Positions 8,140 through 16,116 of a DNA stretch of 33,816 bases are shown here, in pieces; within the stretch, counting starts at the first letter, position 1; each line of letters starts with the position of its first letter. Origin of the DNA: Bacteroidetes bacterium CG12_big_fil_rev_8_21_14_0_65_60_17 (GTDB lineage: Bacteria > Bacteroidota > Rhodothermia > Rhodothermales > UBA10348); NCBI GenBank assembly GCA_002787815.1, contig PCUY01000026.1, positions 1 through 33,816 of the forward strand, in the 5' to 3' direction. Under the pieces are notes generated by a model, which was given only the letters and a program-made list of their open reading frames with translations, was not told the origin of the DNA and made no database searches. A program made the position numbers and the translations under genes.

Positions 8140-11100
8140 TTATTCGAATGTGGTGTTCTCTCCGGGCGCCGATTCCGGTGGCCGGTTGAGCACAAGATAC
8201 AGGGCAGGCAGCACAAAGAGGGTCATGGCTGCGGCGGAGAACAGGCCACCGATCATGGGCGCCGCAATGCGCTTCATGACCTCCGACCCTGTTCCGGTAC
8301 CGACCATGATGGGCAGCAGCGCCAGCAGCGTCGTGATGACGGTCATCAGCAGCGGGCGGATGCGAAGCGCCGAGCCTTCCTCGACTGCCGCGCGCAGTGC
8401 CTGGCGGGACGTCAGCCGCCCTTCCCGGCGCCAGCGCCCAATGGCCTCACGGATGTAGACGAGCATCACGACCCCGGTTTCGGCCGCGAGACCGGCAACG
8501 GCAATGAATCCGACCGCCACGGCTATACTCATGTCGTAGTCGAGCACGGTGAGCAGCCAGACGGCGCCTACGGCCGAAAACGGCAGCGTAAGCATAATCA
8601 GAATCACATCGCGCAGCCGCCGCAGATGCACGAGCAGCAGCATGAATATGATGGCGAGCGTCAGCGGCACGACAACGCGGAGGCGCTCGGTGGCGCGCTG
8701 CATGAATTCGTACTGCCCGCTCCAGCGCAGTGAGTAGCCGGGTGGCAGCGTGAGCTCGTCATCGACCAGGCGACGGGCCTGCAGCACCCATGTACCCACG
8801 TCCACGCCCGGCTCGAGATCTACGAACACCCAGGCGTTCGGGCGGGCATTCTCGCTCTTGATCATGGTCGGCCCGTCCGTCATGCGGAGCGTGGCCACCT
8901 GTCCGAGAGGCACGGGTCCCCCGATGGGTGTCGGTATCAGAACGCGCGACAGCGCATCGACGTCGGAGCGCAGGCCGCGCTCGTAACGAATGTTGATCGG
9001 GTGCCGCTCCAGACCTTCTATCGTGGTGGCAACGTTCATGCCGCCGACGGCCAGGCTCACCACGTCCAGTACATCGCCCGTCGTAAGGCCATGCCGTCCG
9101 GCCTCGAAGCGATCCACGTCCACATCCAGGAACGTACCACCGACAGCACGCTCGGCGAGCACGCTCAGCGTGCCGCCGAGCGGGGGCAGCAGTTCCTCCA
9201 GCGCCACGCCGAGCCGCTCCAGCTCGGCCAGGTCAGGACCCGCTATTTTCACTCCCACGGCGGTCTTGATGCCGGTCGCCAGCATATCGGTCCGCGTCTT
9301 GATGGGCATGGTCCACATGTTGGTCAATCCCGGAATGTCGATGGCGGCGTTCATCTCGCGGATGAGACGCTCCTGCGTCATGCCCTCGCGCCACTCGGTT
9401 TCCGGTTTCAGAATGATCGTGGTTTCGAACATGGACAACGGCGCCGGGTCGGTGGCCGTGTTGGCGCGCCCGGCCTTGCCGAAAACCGACGCGACCTCGG
9501 GAAAGGACGCAATGATCCGATCCGTCTGCTGCAGCAGTTCGGCGGCTTTCCGGGGAGATACGCCGGGCAGCGTCGTTGGCATGTAGAGCAGGTCCCCCTC
9601 GTTGAGGGACGGCATGAATTCGGATCCCACCTGGGGGAAGGGCACCGTCGTTCGACCCGTCATGATCTGCTGCAGCGGAAGCAGACTGGCCAGCATGACC
9701 AGCGCGGCAACGAGCGAGACCACGCGTGGATACGACAGCACGGCGCGAATAAGTGGCCGGACGGTACCGATGAGCAGCCGTGCGAGGGGATTCCGCTTTT
9801 CTGCCCGTATGCGGCCGCGTATGAAGACCGACATCAGGGCCGGAACCAGGGTCACGGCCAGGAGCGCTGCCGCCGCCATGGAAAGCGTCTTGGTCCATGC
9901 GAGCGGCCCGAAGAGCCGCCCTTCCACGCTTTGCAGCGTGAAGACGGGCAGGAAGCTGACCGTGACGATGAGGAGCGAAAAAAACAGACTGGGTCCGACT
10001 TCCACGGCGGCGGCCCGGATGGCGCCCAGCCGATCATCCCGGGACGGATCGGGCGGGAGCCGTTCCAGATGTTTGTGGGCGTTCTCGACCATCACGAGGC
10101 TCGCATCCACCATGACTCCAATGGCTATGGCAATACCTCCGAGGCTCATGATATTGGCATTCATGCCCAACAGGTACATGGCAATGAGGGCCATGAGGAT
10201 GCCCACAGGGACGGACACGACGGCCACGAATGCGCTGCGTACATGCAGCAGGAAGAGCATGACGATGAGCGCCACGACGAGGAGCTCCTGCCAGAGCTTG
10301 GTTGTGAGCGTGGCGACGGCGCGGGAAATGAGCGCCGAGCGGTCGTATTCAACGTTGATTGTGACGCCTGGTGGCAGGCCCGGGCGGAGTTCGTCGAGGC
10401 GGGCTTTGACGCGGTCAATGACATCAAGTGCATTTTCGCCGTATCGCATGAGAACAATACCGCCCACCACTTCGCCCTCGCCGTCGCTCTCGGCAATGCC
10501 GCGCCGGATTTCAGGGCCGCGGCGAACGTCCGCGACGTCTCCGATGGTGATCATGCCGCCGCGCTCGGCGCGGAGCGGGATGGAACGGATGTCGTCGAGT
10601 CCGCGAAGGTAGCCCCGACCACGTACAATGAACTCGCGTTCGCCGAGCTCGACCAGGCGCCCACCCACGTCCCGATTGCTGCGACGGATCTGCATGGCCA
10701 TATGACTTGTGGTCACGCCAAAGGCGGCCAGGCGCTGCGGATCGGCCACGATCTGGTATTGCTCCTCGAAGCCGCCGACCGTGGCGACTTCGGCCACGCC
10801 CTCAAGCGCCTGCAGCTCATAGGCCAGGAAGAAGTCCTGCAGCGACCGGAGCTCGCCGAGATCGTGTGTGCCTGTCGTATCGGAGAGGCTGTACTGGAAC
10901 ACCCACCCGACACCTGTGGCATCGGGTCCGATGGCGGGCGTGACACCCTCGGGCAGGGATCCGGACACCTGGTTCAGGTATTCGAGCACACGGGAGCGCG
11001 CCCAGTACATGTCCGTGCCGTCCTCGAATATGACGTACACGAAGCTCGATCCGAACATGGAGTAGCCGCGCACGGTGTGCGCGAACGGGACCGACAGCAG

Positions 11101-11316
11101 GGCCGTTGCGAGCGGGTAGGTGATCTGCTCCTCCACGATCTGCGGTCCCTGTCCGGTGAAATCGGTTTTGATGATGACCTGGACGTCGGACAGGTCGGGG
11201 ATGGCATCGACCGGCGTATTCAGGGCCGCCCACGTTCCGACGGCGGCCAGTATTCCCGCCGCGAGCATGACGAGGGCACGGTTCCGGATGGATGCTTCAA
11301 TGATTGCCTGTATCAT
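8140..11316 (-). CDS. cusA: CusA-type Cu(I)/Ag(I) RND efflux pump
   Basis: A 1058-residue heavy-metal RND (HME) permease. The N-terminus MIQAIIEASIRNRALVMLAAG and DAIPDLSDVQVIIKT are hallmark CusA/CzcA sequence. TM4 has IAIAIGVMVDASLVMVEN with the proton-relay D404. All three periplasmic methionines that bind Cu(I)/Ag(I) in CusA are matched in context: M579 (GDLLYMP), M629 (APLSMFETT) and M678 (TRTDMLATG). Monovalent copper or silver is therefore the likely substrate rather than Co/Zn/Cd. The ATG at 11316 lies two bases after the cusB stop; the open frame extends upstream only through cusB. Confidence 0.96.
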   Translation of the reverse strand: MIQAIIEASIRNRALVMLAAGILAAVGTWAALNTPVDAIPDLSDVQVIIKTDFTGQGPQIVEEQITYPLATALLSVPFAHTVRGYSMFGSSFVYVIFEDGTDMYWARSRVLEYLNQVSGSLPEGVTPAIGPDATGVGWVFQYSLSDTTGTHDLGELRSLQDFFLAYELQALEGVAEVATVGGFEEQYQIVADPQRLAAFGVTTSHMAMQIRRSNRDVGGRLVELGEREFIVRGRGYLRGLDDIRSIPLRAERGGMITIGDVADVRRGPEIRRGIAESDGEGEVVGGIVLMRYGENALDVIDRVKARLDELRPGLPPGVTINVEYDRSALISRAVATLTTKLWQELLVVALIVMLFLLHVRSAFVAVVSVPVGILMALIAMYLLGMNANIMSLGGIAIAIGVMVDASLVMVENAHKHLERLPPDPSRDDRLGAIRAAAVEVGPSLFFSLLIVTVSFLPVFTLQSVEGRLFGPLAWTKTLSMAAAALLAVTLVPALMSVFIRGRIRAEKRNPLARLLIGTVRPLIRAVLSYPRVVSLVAALVMLASLLPLQQIMTGRTTVPFPQVGSEFMPSLNEGDLLYMPTTLPGVSPRKAAELLQQTDRIIASFPEVASVFGKAGRANTATDPAPLSMFETTIILKPETEWREGMTQERLIREMNAAIDIPGLTNMWTMPIKTRTDMLATGIKTAVGVKIAGPDLAELERLGVALEELLPPLGGTLSVLAERAVGGTFLDVDVDRFEAGRHGLTTGDVLDVVSLAVGGMNVATTIEGLERHPINIRYERGLRSDVDALSRVLIPTPIGGPVPLGQVATLRMTDGPTMIKSENARPNAWVFVDLEPGVDVGTWVLQARRLVDDELTLPPGYSLRWSGQYEFMQRATERLRVVVPLTLAIIFMLLLVHLRRLRDVILIMLTLPFSAVGAVWLLTVLDYDMSIAVAVGFIAVAGLAAETGVVMLVYIREAIGRWRREGRLTSRQALRAAVEEGSALRIRPLLMTVITTLLALLPIMVGTGTGSEVMKRIAAPMIGGLFSAAAMTLFVLPALYLVLNRPPESAPGENTTFE

Positions 11317-11318
11317 GG

Positions 11319-12455
11319 TTACTGCCCCATGTCCATCCCGGCCATCGCGGCCCCGAGGTTGGCTTCGGAGTCGATCAGGAACTGGGCGCTCGTCACGATG
11401 CGCTCGCCGCCCTCGAGACCTGTGAGAATTTGCGTGAAGCCGTCGGAGGATAGACCGGACGTGACCGGAACAGGCCGGAACCGGCCGCCTCCAAGGTCCA
11501 GTATAATGACTTCGCCACGACCGTTGCGGACGATGGAGCTTGTGGGAACGATGGGTGCGGCCGGTGCAGGACGGCCCTCCAGGTAGACGGTCGCGAACAT
11601 TCCGGGTTTGAAAGGGGTGTGGTGTCCACCTGCCATGTCTCCAAGGTTTTCGCTCGACAGTACAATACGTGCCCGAGCTGCCCGGAGCGGCTCGTTCAGC
11701 ATGTGGTAGATATAGTCCACCTCGCCTCCGAAATCCTTCCCCGGGTTCCAGGGCAGCTCGACATCCGCCTTGGTTCCCACACCGATCCACGCCAGATCCT
11801 GTTCATGAACATCGACAATGAGCCATGTGCGCGATATGTCCACGATATCCATAAGCCGGTCGCCGGCCGTCACGTGTGCCCCCTCCGTGACCTGTTTGCG
11901 CATGATTTCGCCTCCCGACGGGGCATGGAATGGAATGGTTCGCATGGGAATGCCCGTCTCTTCGACCCGTGAGATGATGCGCTCGGGAATGTCCCAGAGC
12001 CGGAGCCGACGACGGGCCGATTCCGCGAGGTCGTCGTCGAAGTCGCGCGCCGTCAGCAGTTCTTCCTGTGTGGAGAGTACTTCGGGGCTGTAGAGGTCGA
12101 AAAGGTGGTCGCCCGCCCGCACGCGCTTACCATCGAAATCGGCTTCCAGATGCTCCACCCAGCCCGATACCTTGGGCGAAATGGTGCGCTCGGCCTGCTC
12201 ATCCATGACGAAATGTCCGGTCGCGCGGATGGAGCGCGTCAGCGGCCGCACGTCCACGACCGTCGTCTGCACGCCGATGTTCTGACGCGTCACGGGCTCA
12301 ATGCGGACAATGGAGGCCTGGATCGTTGCGTCCTGGTCACCGTGTGCGTCGTGGTCCGAATCGGGCGCGCAGGCGGCCATCAGGAGGCTTGTGCCGAGCA
12401 GCAGGGTGGCCGCGAAACCGGTGCGGCGCCACGTGTTGTTCTTCTTGTTTTTCAT
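11319..12455 (-). CDS. cusB: CusB-type periplasmic adaptor lipoprotein
   Basis: A 378-residue metal-RND adaptor. The signal ends at LLMAAC (C29) and is followed by an acidic His-containing segment (DSDHDAHGDQD). The CusB order is visible: barrel strand IGVQTTVVDVRPLTRSIRATG, lipoyl half VSGWVEHLEADFDGKRVRAGDHLFDLYSPEV, alpha-hairpin, second lipoyl half FHAPSGGEIMRKQVTEGAHVTAGD, and barrel IVDVHEQDLAWIGVGTKADVEL. The C-terminus ends in AMAGMDMGQ, a possible Met-rich soft-metal site. The start at 12455 gives the best signal peptide. An ATG at 12488 that overlaps the cusC stop would add 11 residues. CusB collects Cu(I)/Ag(I) in the periplasm and passes it to CusA. Confidence 0.93.
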   Translation of the reverse strand: MKNKKNNTWRRTGFAATLLLGTSLLMAACAPDSDHDAHGDQDATIQASIVRIEPVTRQNIGVQTTVVDVRPLTRSIRATGHFVMDEQAERTISPKVSGWVEHLEADFDGKRVRAGDHLFDLYSPEVLSTQEELLTARDFDDDLAESARRRLRLWDIPERIISRVEETGIPMRTIPFHAPSGGEIMRKQVTEGAHVTAGDRLMDIVDISRTWLIVDVHEQDLAWIGVGTKADVELPWNPGKDFGGEVDYIYHMLNEPLRAARARIVLSSENLGDMAGGHHTPFKPGMFATVYLEGRPAPAAPIVPTSSIVRNGRGEVIILDLGGGRFRPVPVTSGLSSDGFTQILTGLEGGERIVTSAQFLIDSEANLGAAMAGMDMGQ

Positions 12456-12480
12456 GGATGGGTTTGTCCTGCTGATTGGT

Positions 12481-13860
12481 TCAGTCATGGTGGGAGTGGT
12501 TACGTGAGTCGGGAGGCGATCCGAGCGCGCGCTCAAGCAGAATATGCGTTTCCATGAGGCGTGCGGCGACGTCGATGTATTCGGTTTGAAGCCGGTAGAG
12601 CGTGCGCTCGGCGTCGAGGACCTGCAGTAGGCTGGTCTGGCCGGACCGGTAGGCCGTCAGCGCCGTATGTTGCGCTATCCCGGCGCGGGGAACAAGTACA
12701 TCGCTGAGCTGACGGAGCTGCTCTTCCTGCGATGTGAGCCGCGCTGAAAGCTCTTCCACTTCGGTCCGTATGGCGGTCTGGCGCGCGCGGATCTGCGCTT
12801 CGACTTCGGCAACCAGTAGCCGCGCGCGCTCCTTTGGGGCGCGGCGAGCCGCGCCCCAAAGGGGTACCGTTATACCCAGGCGCAGCCCGAGAGCGTCCCG
12901 TCCATCGCCATTCGGAAGAAATGCCTCCTCCGCCGTATCGACCCAGTTCAGGCCCACGATGAAGTCAGGTCGCGCCGACAGTCTGGCCACCTCCGCATCG
13001 TCCAGTCGACTTCGCCGGAGGGCTTCGAGCCCGCGGAGGTCGGGGCGGGCGGCCAGAGCAGTCTGGATCAGGTCCTGCGCTTGTCGGGCCGGCGGGTCGG
13101 CGAAAGGGCCCTTGGGGCCGCCGGGCGCGAGGTCGAAGCCGGGCATCAGGGAGTCGGGAAGCGCGAGGTCGTAGACCGGCGGGAGGGAGTCGGGAAGCGC
13201 GAGGTCGGGAATGTCGGCCAGGCGTGCCAGATCGCGGCGGGCCAGGAGCAGGTCCTCGGACAACCTCTCCATGGCCAGATCAAGCGCGGCACCCTCAAGC
13301 TGAATGGATATAAGGGGCGCCATGGCCTCTTCGCCCGTTTCATACCGGTTCGTGGCTGACGTCTCAAAGCGACTGAGGTTTACCTGGAATTGGCGGGCGA
13401 TGCGCGTCAGGGCGCCTGCGCGCCAGGCCCGGTTCCAGGCCAGGCGGGTATCGCGGGAGATATCGAGCGCCAGGCGGAGCGCATCCTGGTCGAGGCGTTC
13501 GGCATTCGAGCGGGCCACCTCGCTGCGCGCTGCCCGGAGTCCCGGCCAGGGGATGGTCTGCTCGACAGAGAGCCGGGACCGCTGGGAACCACGGGCTGTG
13601 AACACCCGGTAGGGGAACCATGCTACATCGAACCTGGGATCGGGAAGGGCCTTGAGCCAGGCTGCGTGCGCGCGCATGGCATCGGCATCGATGCCTGCAG
13701 CGGCGAGCTCAGGGTGGCGGTCAAGTGCGAGGTCGACAACCTCGCGACTGTGGTTGACGGCGGTCTGACCGGCAGCAGGCCGAATTGGCGGAAGGATGAG
13801 CGCCAGTAGTGTGGCAACCAGCAGTACCGCACACGGTGTGCGTGACGTGAAATGGGACAT
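12481..13860 (-). CDS. cusC: CusC-like outer-membrane efflux factor
   Basis: A 459-residue TolC-family outer-membrane duct for the copper pump. The signal peptide ends near RPAAGQ. OEP repeats include VVDLALDRHPELAAAGIDADAMRA, LSVEQTIPWPGLR, and, in the second half, IVGLNWVDTAEEAFLPNGDGRDALGLRLGITVPLW. An unusual 12-residue tandem duplication, DLALPDSLPPVY then DLALPDSLMPGF, precedes DLAPGGP. The C-terminus is His-rich (RNHSHHD). It lies 25 bp before the chosen cusB start and 52 bp after the small Met/Cys-rich gene, so all are likely one transcript. Confidence 0.92.
   Translation of the reverse strand: MSHFTSRTPCAVLLVATLLALILPPIRPAAGQTAVNHSREVVDLALDRHPELAAAGIDADAMRAHAAWLKALPDPRFDVAWFPYRVFTARGSQRSRLSVEQTIPWPGLRAARSEVARSNAERLDQDALRLALDISRDTRLAWNRAWRAGALTRIARQFQVNLSRFETSATNRYETGEEAMAPLISIQLEGAALDLAMERLSEDLLLARRDLARLADIPDLALPDSLPPVYDLALPDSLMPGFDLAPGGPKGPFADPPARQAQDLIQTALAARPDLRGLEALRRSRLDDAEVARLSARPDFIVGLNWVDTAEEAFLPNGDGRDALGLRLGITVPLWGAARRAPKERARLLVAEVEAQIRARQTAIRTEVEELSARLTSQEEQLRQLSDVLVPRAGIAQHTALTAYRSGQTSLLQVLDAERTLYRLQTEYIDVAARLMETHILLERALGSPPDSRNHSHHD
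13148..13207 (-). repeat. 36-bp-period tandem duplication inside cusC
   Basis: A 24-nt sequence is present identically at 13148-13171 and 13184-13207, a period of 36 bp. It encodes two copies of a 12-residue unit beginning DLALPDSL. The exact DNA identity suggests a recent duplication in a surface-exposed or loop part of the duct. Confidence 0.85.
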
Positions 13861-13912
13861 GATGTTTCTGCAGAGTGGAACAGGAGACAGGGTTCACGGA
13901 GGAACAGGTCTC

Positions 13913-14323
13913 TCAGAGCAGAAACGAGGCGTTCAGGATGTGGAGTGGGGGGAGGCTTGCGACCCGGTGCGGCTCGCGATCAAAAAATCCAGTGGGCTGG
14001 CACACCCCTGTCATGTATGCGACGGAAAACGCTCCCGTAGCCAGTCCATTGACCATTGAAACGATAAGCGCCTGCTGCCTGTGGGGGACGGCCGGGGTGG
14101 TCGTAACGAGCCCCGTCTGCATGCAGCAGGAGGATACTTCCTCCCCGCGTGGGGGACACGGCATGTCGCCGGTCATGTCCATGTCCATGCCACCGGCCGC
14201 ATGCTCCGATACAGACAGCGACGCCGCCGCGTGCGATACGAGCGGCAGGGCGAGTGGCGCCAGCAACAACAGCGCCATCAATGACGCTGCAATCCGGACA
14301 GATGGAGGCGGGACCCGATTCAT
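13913..14323 (-). CDS. Small exported Met/Cys-rich protein heading the copper operon
   Basis: A 136-residue protein that I do not recognise by family. A signal peptide ends around SHAAA (residues 31-35). The mature part has a soft-metal ligand cluster: GGMDMDMTGDMPCPP (M46, M48, M50, M54, C56), then SSCCMQTG (C66, C67, M68), and a distal C108. The C-terminus is moderately hydrophobic (PPLHILNASFLL). Met-x-Met and Cys-Cys arrangements like these favour Cu(I)/Ag(I). As first gene upstream of cusCBA on the same strand it could be a periplasmic metal scavenger or a leader-type sensor. Start 14323 is the ATG nearest the divergent regulator gene. Confidence 0.75.
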   Translation of the reverse strand: MNRVPPPSVRIAASLMALLLLAPLALPLVSHAAASLSVSEHAAGGMDMDMTGDMPCPPRGEEVSSCCMQTGLVTTTPAVPHRQQALIVSMVNGLATGAFSVAYMTGVCQPTGFFDREPHRVASLPPLHILNASFLL

Positions 14324-14372
14324 GGTGCTATTTTACCCGGCCGTATTTTTTAGTTCCTGACCGGTCCCCACC

Positions 14373-14990
14373 ATGCCAACTTCCATTGACGTCCTTTTTC
14401 CAGGTCTGTTTTCCGGACCTGCGCCCGAGATGACCCACGTACCGGCTGGGACCCATATCTGCATGGAGGGAGACCGGTGCGGTTTCATTCCGCTCGTGGT
14501 CGAAGGCACGGCGCGGGTCTACAAAATGGCGGAAAACGGCCGGGAAATAACGCTCTATCGCATTGAGCCGGGCGGAAGTTGCGTGGTTACGGCGTCGTGT
14601 ATCATTGGCGAGCGCGACTTTCCGGCATTCGCGGTCGCCGAAACCGACGTCACGGCAATTGTCATTGAAGCAGATCGATTCCAGCGCCTTACGCGGGAAA
14701 ATGCTGCCTGGCACGCCTATGTCTACGGCCTGCTTTCGCGTAAACTTGCCGATGTCATCGAACTCGTTGAGGAAGTGGCTTTTCGTCGGGTGGATGCGCG
14801 GCTCCTGGATTACCTGCGAGCAGAGGTGGTGAATGGACGACTGGACCGCACGCATGAAGCCATTGCAGCCGATCTGGGCACATCGCGGGAGGTGGTATCG
14901 CGACTGCTCAAGGACCTGGAGGAACAGGGCTTGGTGCACAGGGAGCGGGGCGGCGTGCTCCTTGCGCCGGCGGATTCACGGGGGAAATGA
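14373..14990 (+). CDS. CRP/FNR-family transcription regulator
   Basis: A 205-residue regulator with an N-terminal cyclic-nucleotide-binding-like beta-roll (PAGTHICMEGDRCGFIPLVVEGTARVYK), a dimerisation helix (AYVYGLLSRKLADVIELVEEV), and a C-terminal winged helix. The recognition helix TSREVVSRLLKDLEEQGLV carries R172, E173, S176 and R177; Arg-Glu at this place is the CRP pattern that reads TGTGA, not the FNR pattern that reads TTGAT. There is no FNR-type N-terminal Cys cluster, but four cysteines (C30, C36, C70, C76, the last two as SCVVTASC) could sense redox or sulfur species. The cAMP pocket motif RSAEV-type is absent. It lies immediately upstream of a DUF2892 gene and a perfect TGTGA box. 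Confidence 0.92.
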   Translation: MPTSIDVLFPGLFSGPAPEMTHVPAGTHICMEGDRCGFIPLVVEGTARVYKMAENGREITLYRIEPGGSCVVTASCIIGERDFPAFAVAETDVTAIVIEADRFQRLTRENAAWHAYVYGLLSRKLADVIELVEEVAFRRVDARLLDYLRAEVVNGRLDRTHEAIAADLGTSREVVSRLLKDLEEQGLVHRERGGVLLAPADSRGK

Positions 14991-15001
14991 CCTGCCCAGC
15001 G

Positions 15002-15045
15002 TGTGACCCAGGTCACAGACCAGCGTTGTGGCGTGAGCGTATACT
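15002..15045 (+). promoter_or_regulatory. CRP-type operator and class II promoter for DUF2892 gene
   Basis: TGTGAcccaggTCACA (15002-15017) is a perfect palindrome with 7-bp arms. A −10-like TATACT follows at 15040-15045. With a start site six bases later, near 15051, the operator centre (15009.5) is at about −41.5, the standard class II activator position. The box begins 11 bp after the regulator's stop codon. Confidence 0.75.
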
Positions 15046-15085
15046 GCCGTAGTTCGCATCTATCATAACATATCAGGGACGGATC

Positions 15086-15298
15086 ATGAAAAAGAACATG
15101 GGGTCAGTCGATCGTATTCTCCGAACGGTGGTGGCTGTCGTTGTTGCTGTGCTGATTGGCACGGGAACGCTTACTGGCATTGTTGCCATCATTGCAGGTG
15201 TTCTGGCGGGTGTTTTCCTCTTGACGAGCTTTGTGAGCTTCTGTCCGCTCTACGCGCCGTTCGGTTTCTCGACATGTAAGGTTTCCGGGTCGGAATAG
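15086..15298 (+). CDS. DUF2892 small inner-membrane protein
   Basis: A 70-residue protein with the DUF2892 (YgaP membrane-region) layout: MKKNMGSVDRILRT, two hydrophobic segments (about 15-30 and 33-50), then SFCPLYAPFGFSTCK. Two cysteines, C53 in FCPLY and C64 in FSTC, are at the family's usual places. DUF2892 domains are often joined to rhodaneses or found near sulfur-handling genes and Cys-containing CRP/FNR regulators. A role at the membrane in sulfide or sulfane sulfur handling is plausible but not shown here. It is preceded by the regulator's putative operator. Confidence 0.9.
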   Translation: MKKNMGSVDRILRTVVAVVVAVLIGTGTLTGIVAIIAGVLAGVFLLTSFVSFCPLYAPFGFSTCKVSGSE

Positions 15299-15391
15299 GC
15301 GGTACCATGCCACCCCTGGGTGCGCAATGGTTGCGGAAGCCGCGGTTTCAGGGTACCTTTCCGGGTACACCCGCAAACCTGTTTGACACCC

Positions 15392-16078
15392 ATGAATCGG
15401 ATCATGTTTCTGGTCCTGCTGGGGGCGCTCGTGTGGCCTCCCGGTACCAGCCAAGCGCGCCAGATCGGCCTGTCCGTAAGTGTAGGTACGCTTGGCCCGG
15501 GAGCCAGCATTGCCTACGCCGTATCGCCCAAATTCTCGGTTCGAGGAGGCGCGGCCCTGCTTACCACCAGCATAGACGAGAATTTCGACGAAGATGACCT
15601 GTCGATTCAGCTTGGCGGAGATGCACGCATTGGTGCCGTGTCGGCGCTGGCCGACTACCATCCGTTTCGAAGCAGCTTCCGCCTCACGGGTGGATTGCGA
15701 CTGAACCTGCTCGATGCCGACGTGTCCGGTAGGTCCAACGACCCGTTCTGTCTGGGTGACGAAGATGCCCAGGGAGTGTGCCAGACGAAGGAATTTGCGC
15801 CTGAAAAGGTAGGTTCTTTCGGCGTCAAAGTGACCTATGCCAATGCACTGCAGCCCTATGCCGGTCTCGGATTCGGAAATTTGGCGCATGGCAACAAGCG
15901 TATCACGTTCATGTTCGATGCCGGCGTGATCTATACCGGAAGCCCGGAGATCACGCTCGAGGCGACGGGTCTGCTTACGCCCACCGCCGAGCAGAACGAA
16001 GCCATCCTTAATGAGGGGTTTGAGTCCTTTGTGATTTATCCGGTTCTTTCCTTTGGTATCGGCGTTCGCTTTCGGTAA
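15392..16078 (+). CDS. Outer-membrane beta-barrel protein (hypothetical)
   Basis: A 228-residue protein with a signal peptide (MNRIMFLVLLGALVWPPGTSQA) and alternating polar/hydrophobic strands characteristic of an 8- to 10-strand barrel. Glycine-rich turns and strands such as FSVRGGAALLTTS, FRLTGGLRLNLLDADV and LQPYAGLGFGNLAHG are visible, and it ends in VLSFGIGVRFR, a beta-signal-like terminus. A loop with two cysteines (FCLGDEDAQGVC) may form a disulfide. The start at 15392 is chosen for the signal peptide. I do not recognise a specific family. It lies 93 bp after the DUF2892 gene. Confidence 0.8.
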   Translation: MNRIMFLVLLGALVWPPGTSQARQIGLSVSVGTLGPGASIAYAVSPKFSVRGGAALLTTSIDENFDEDDLSIQLGGDARIGAVSALADYHPFRSSFRLTGGLRLNLLDADVSGRSNDPFCLGDEDAQGVCQTKEFAPEKVGSFGVKVTYANALQPYAGLGFGNLAHGNKRITFMFDAGVIYTGSPEITLEATGLLTPTAEQNEAILNEGFESFVIYPVLSFGIGVRFR

Positions 16079-16116
16079 CAGCCTGCCACCGGTAACACCC
16101 AGCTCCGCATATTCCC

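Noticed and set aside
9001-11586. Very long plus-strand open frame opposite cusA
   Set aside because: It has the same shadow character: no recognisable motif, odd composition, and complete overlap with a gene carrying a full set of CusA motifs.
11317-11790. Upstream extension of the cusA frame
   Set aside because: The extension lies entirely within cusB and lacks family similarity. The ATG at 11316, two bases after the cusB stop, gives the conserved CusA N-terminus.
14324-14372. FNR/CRP autoregulatory box between the regulator and the copper operon
   Set aside because: No TTGAT-N4-ATCAA or TGTGA-N6-TCACA dyad is visible in this 49-bp gap. A TAAAAT on the minus strand could be a −10 but no −35 fits.
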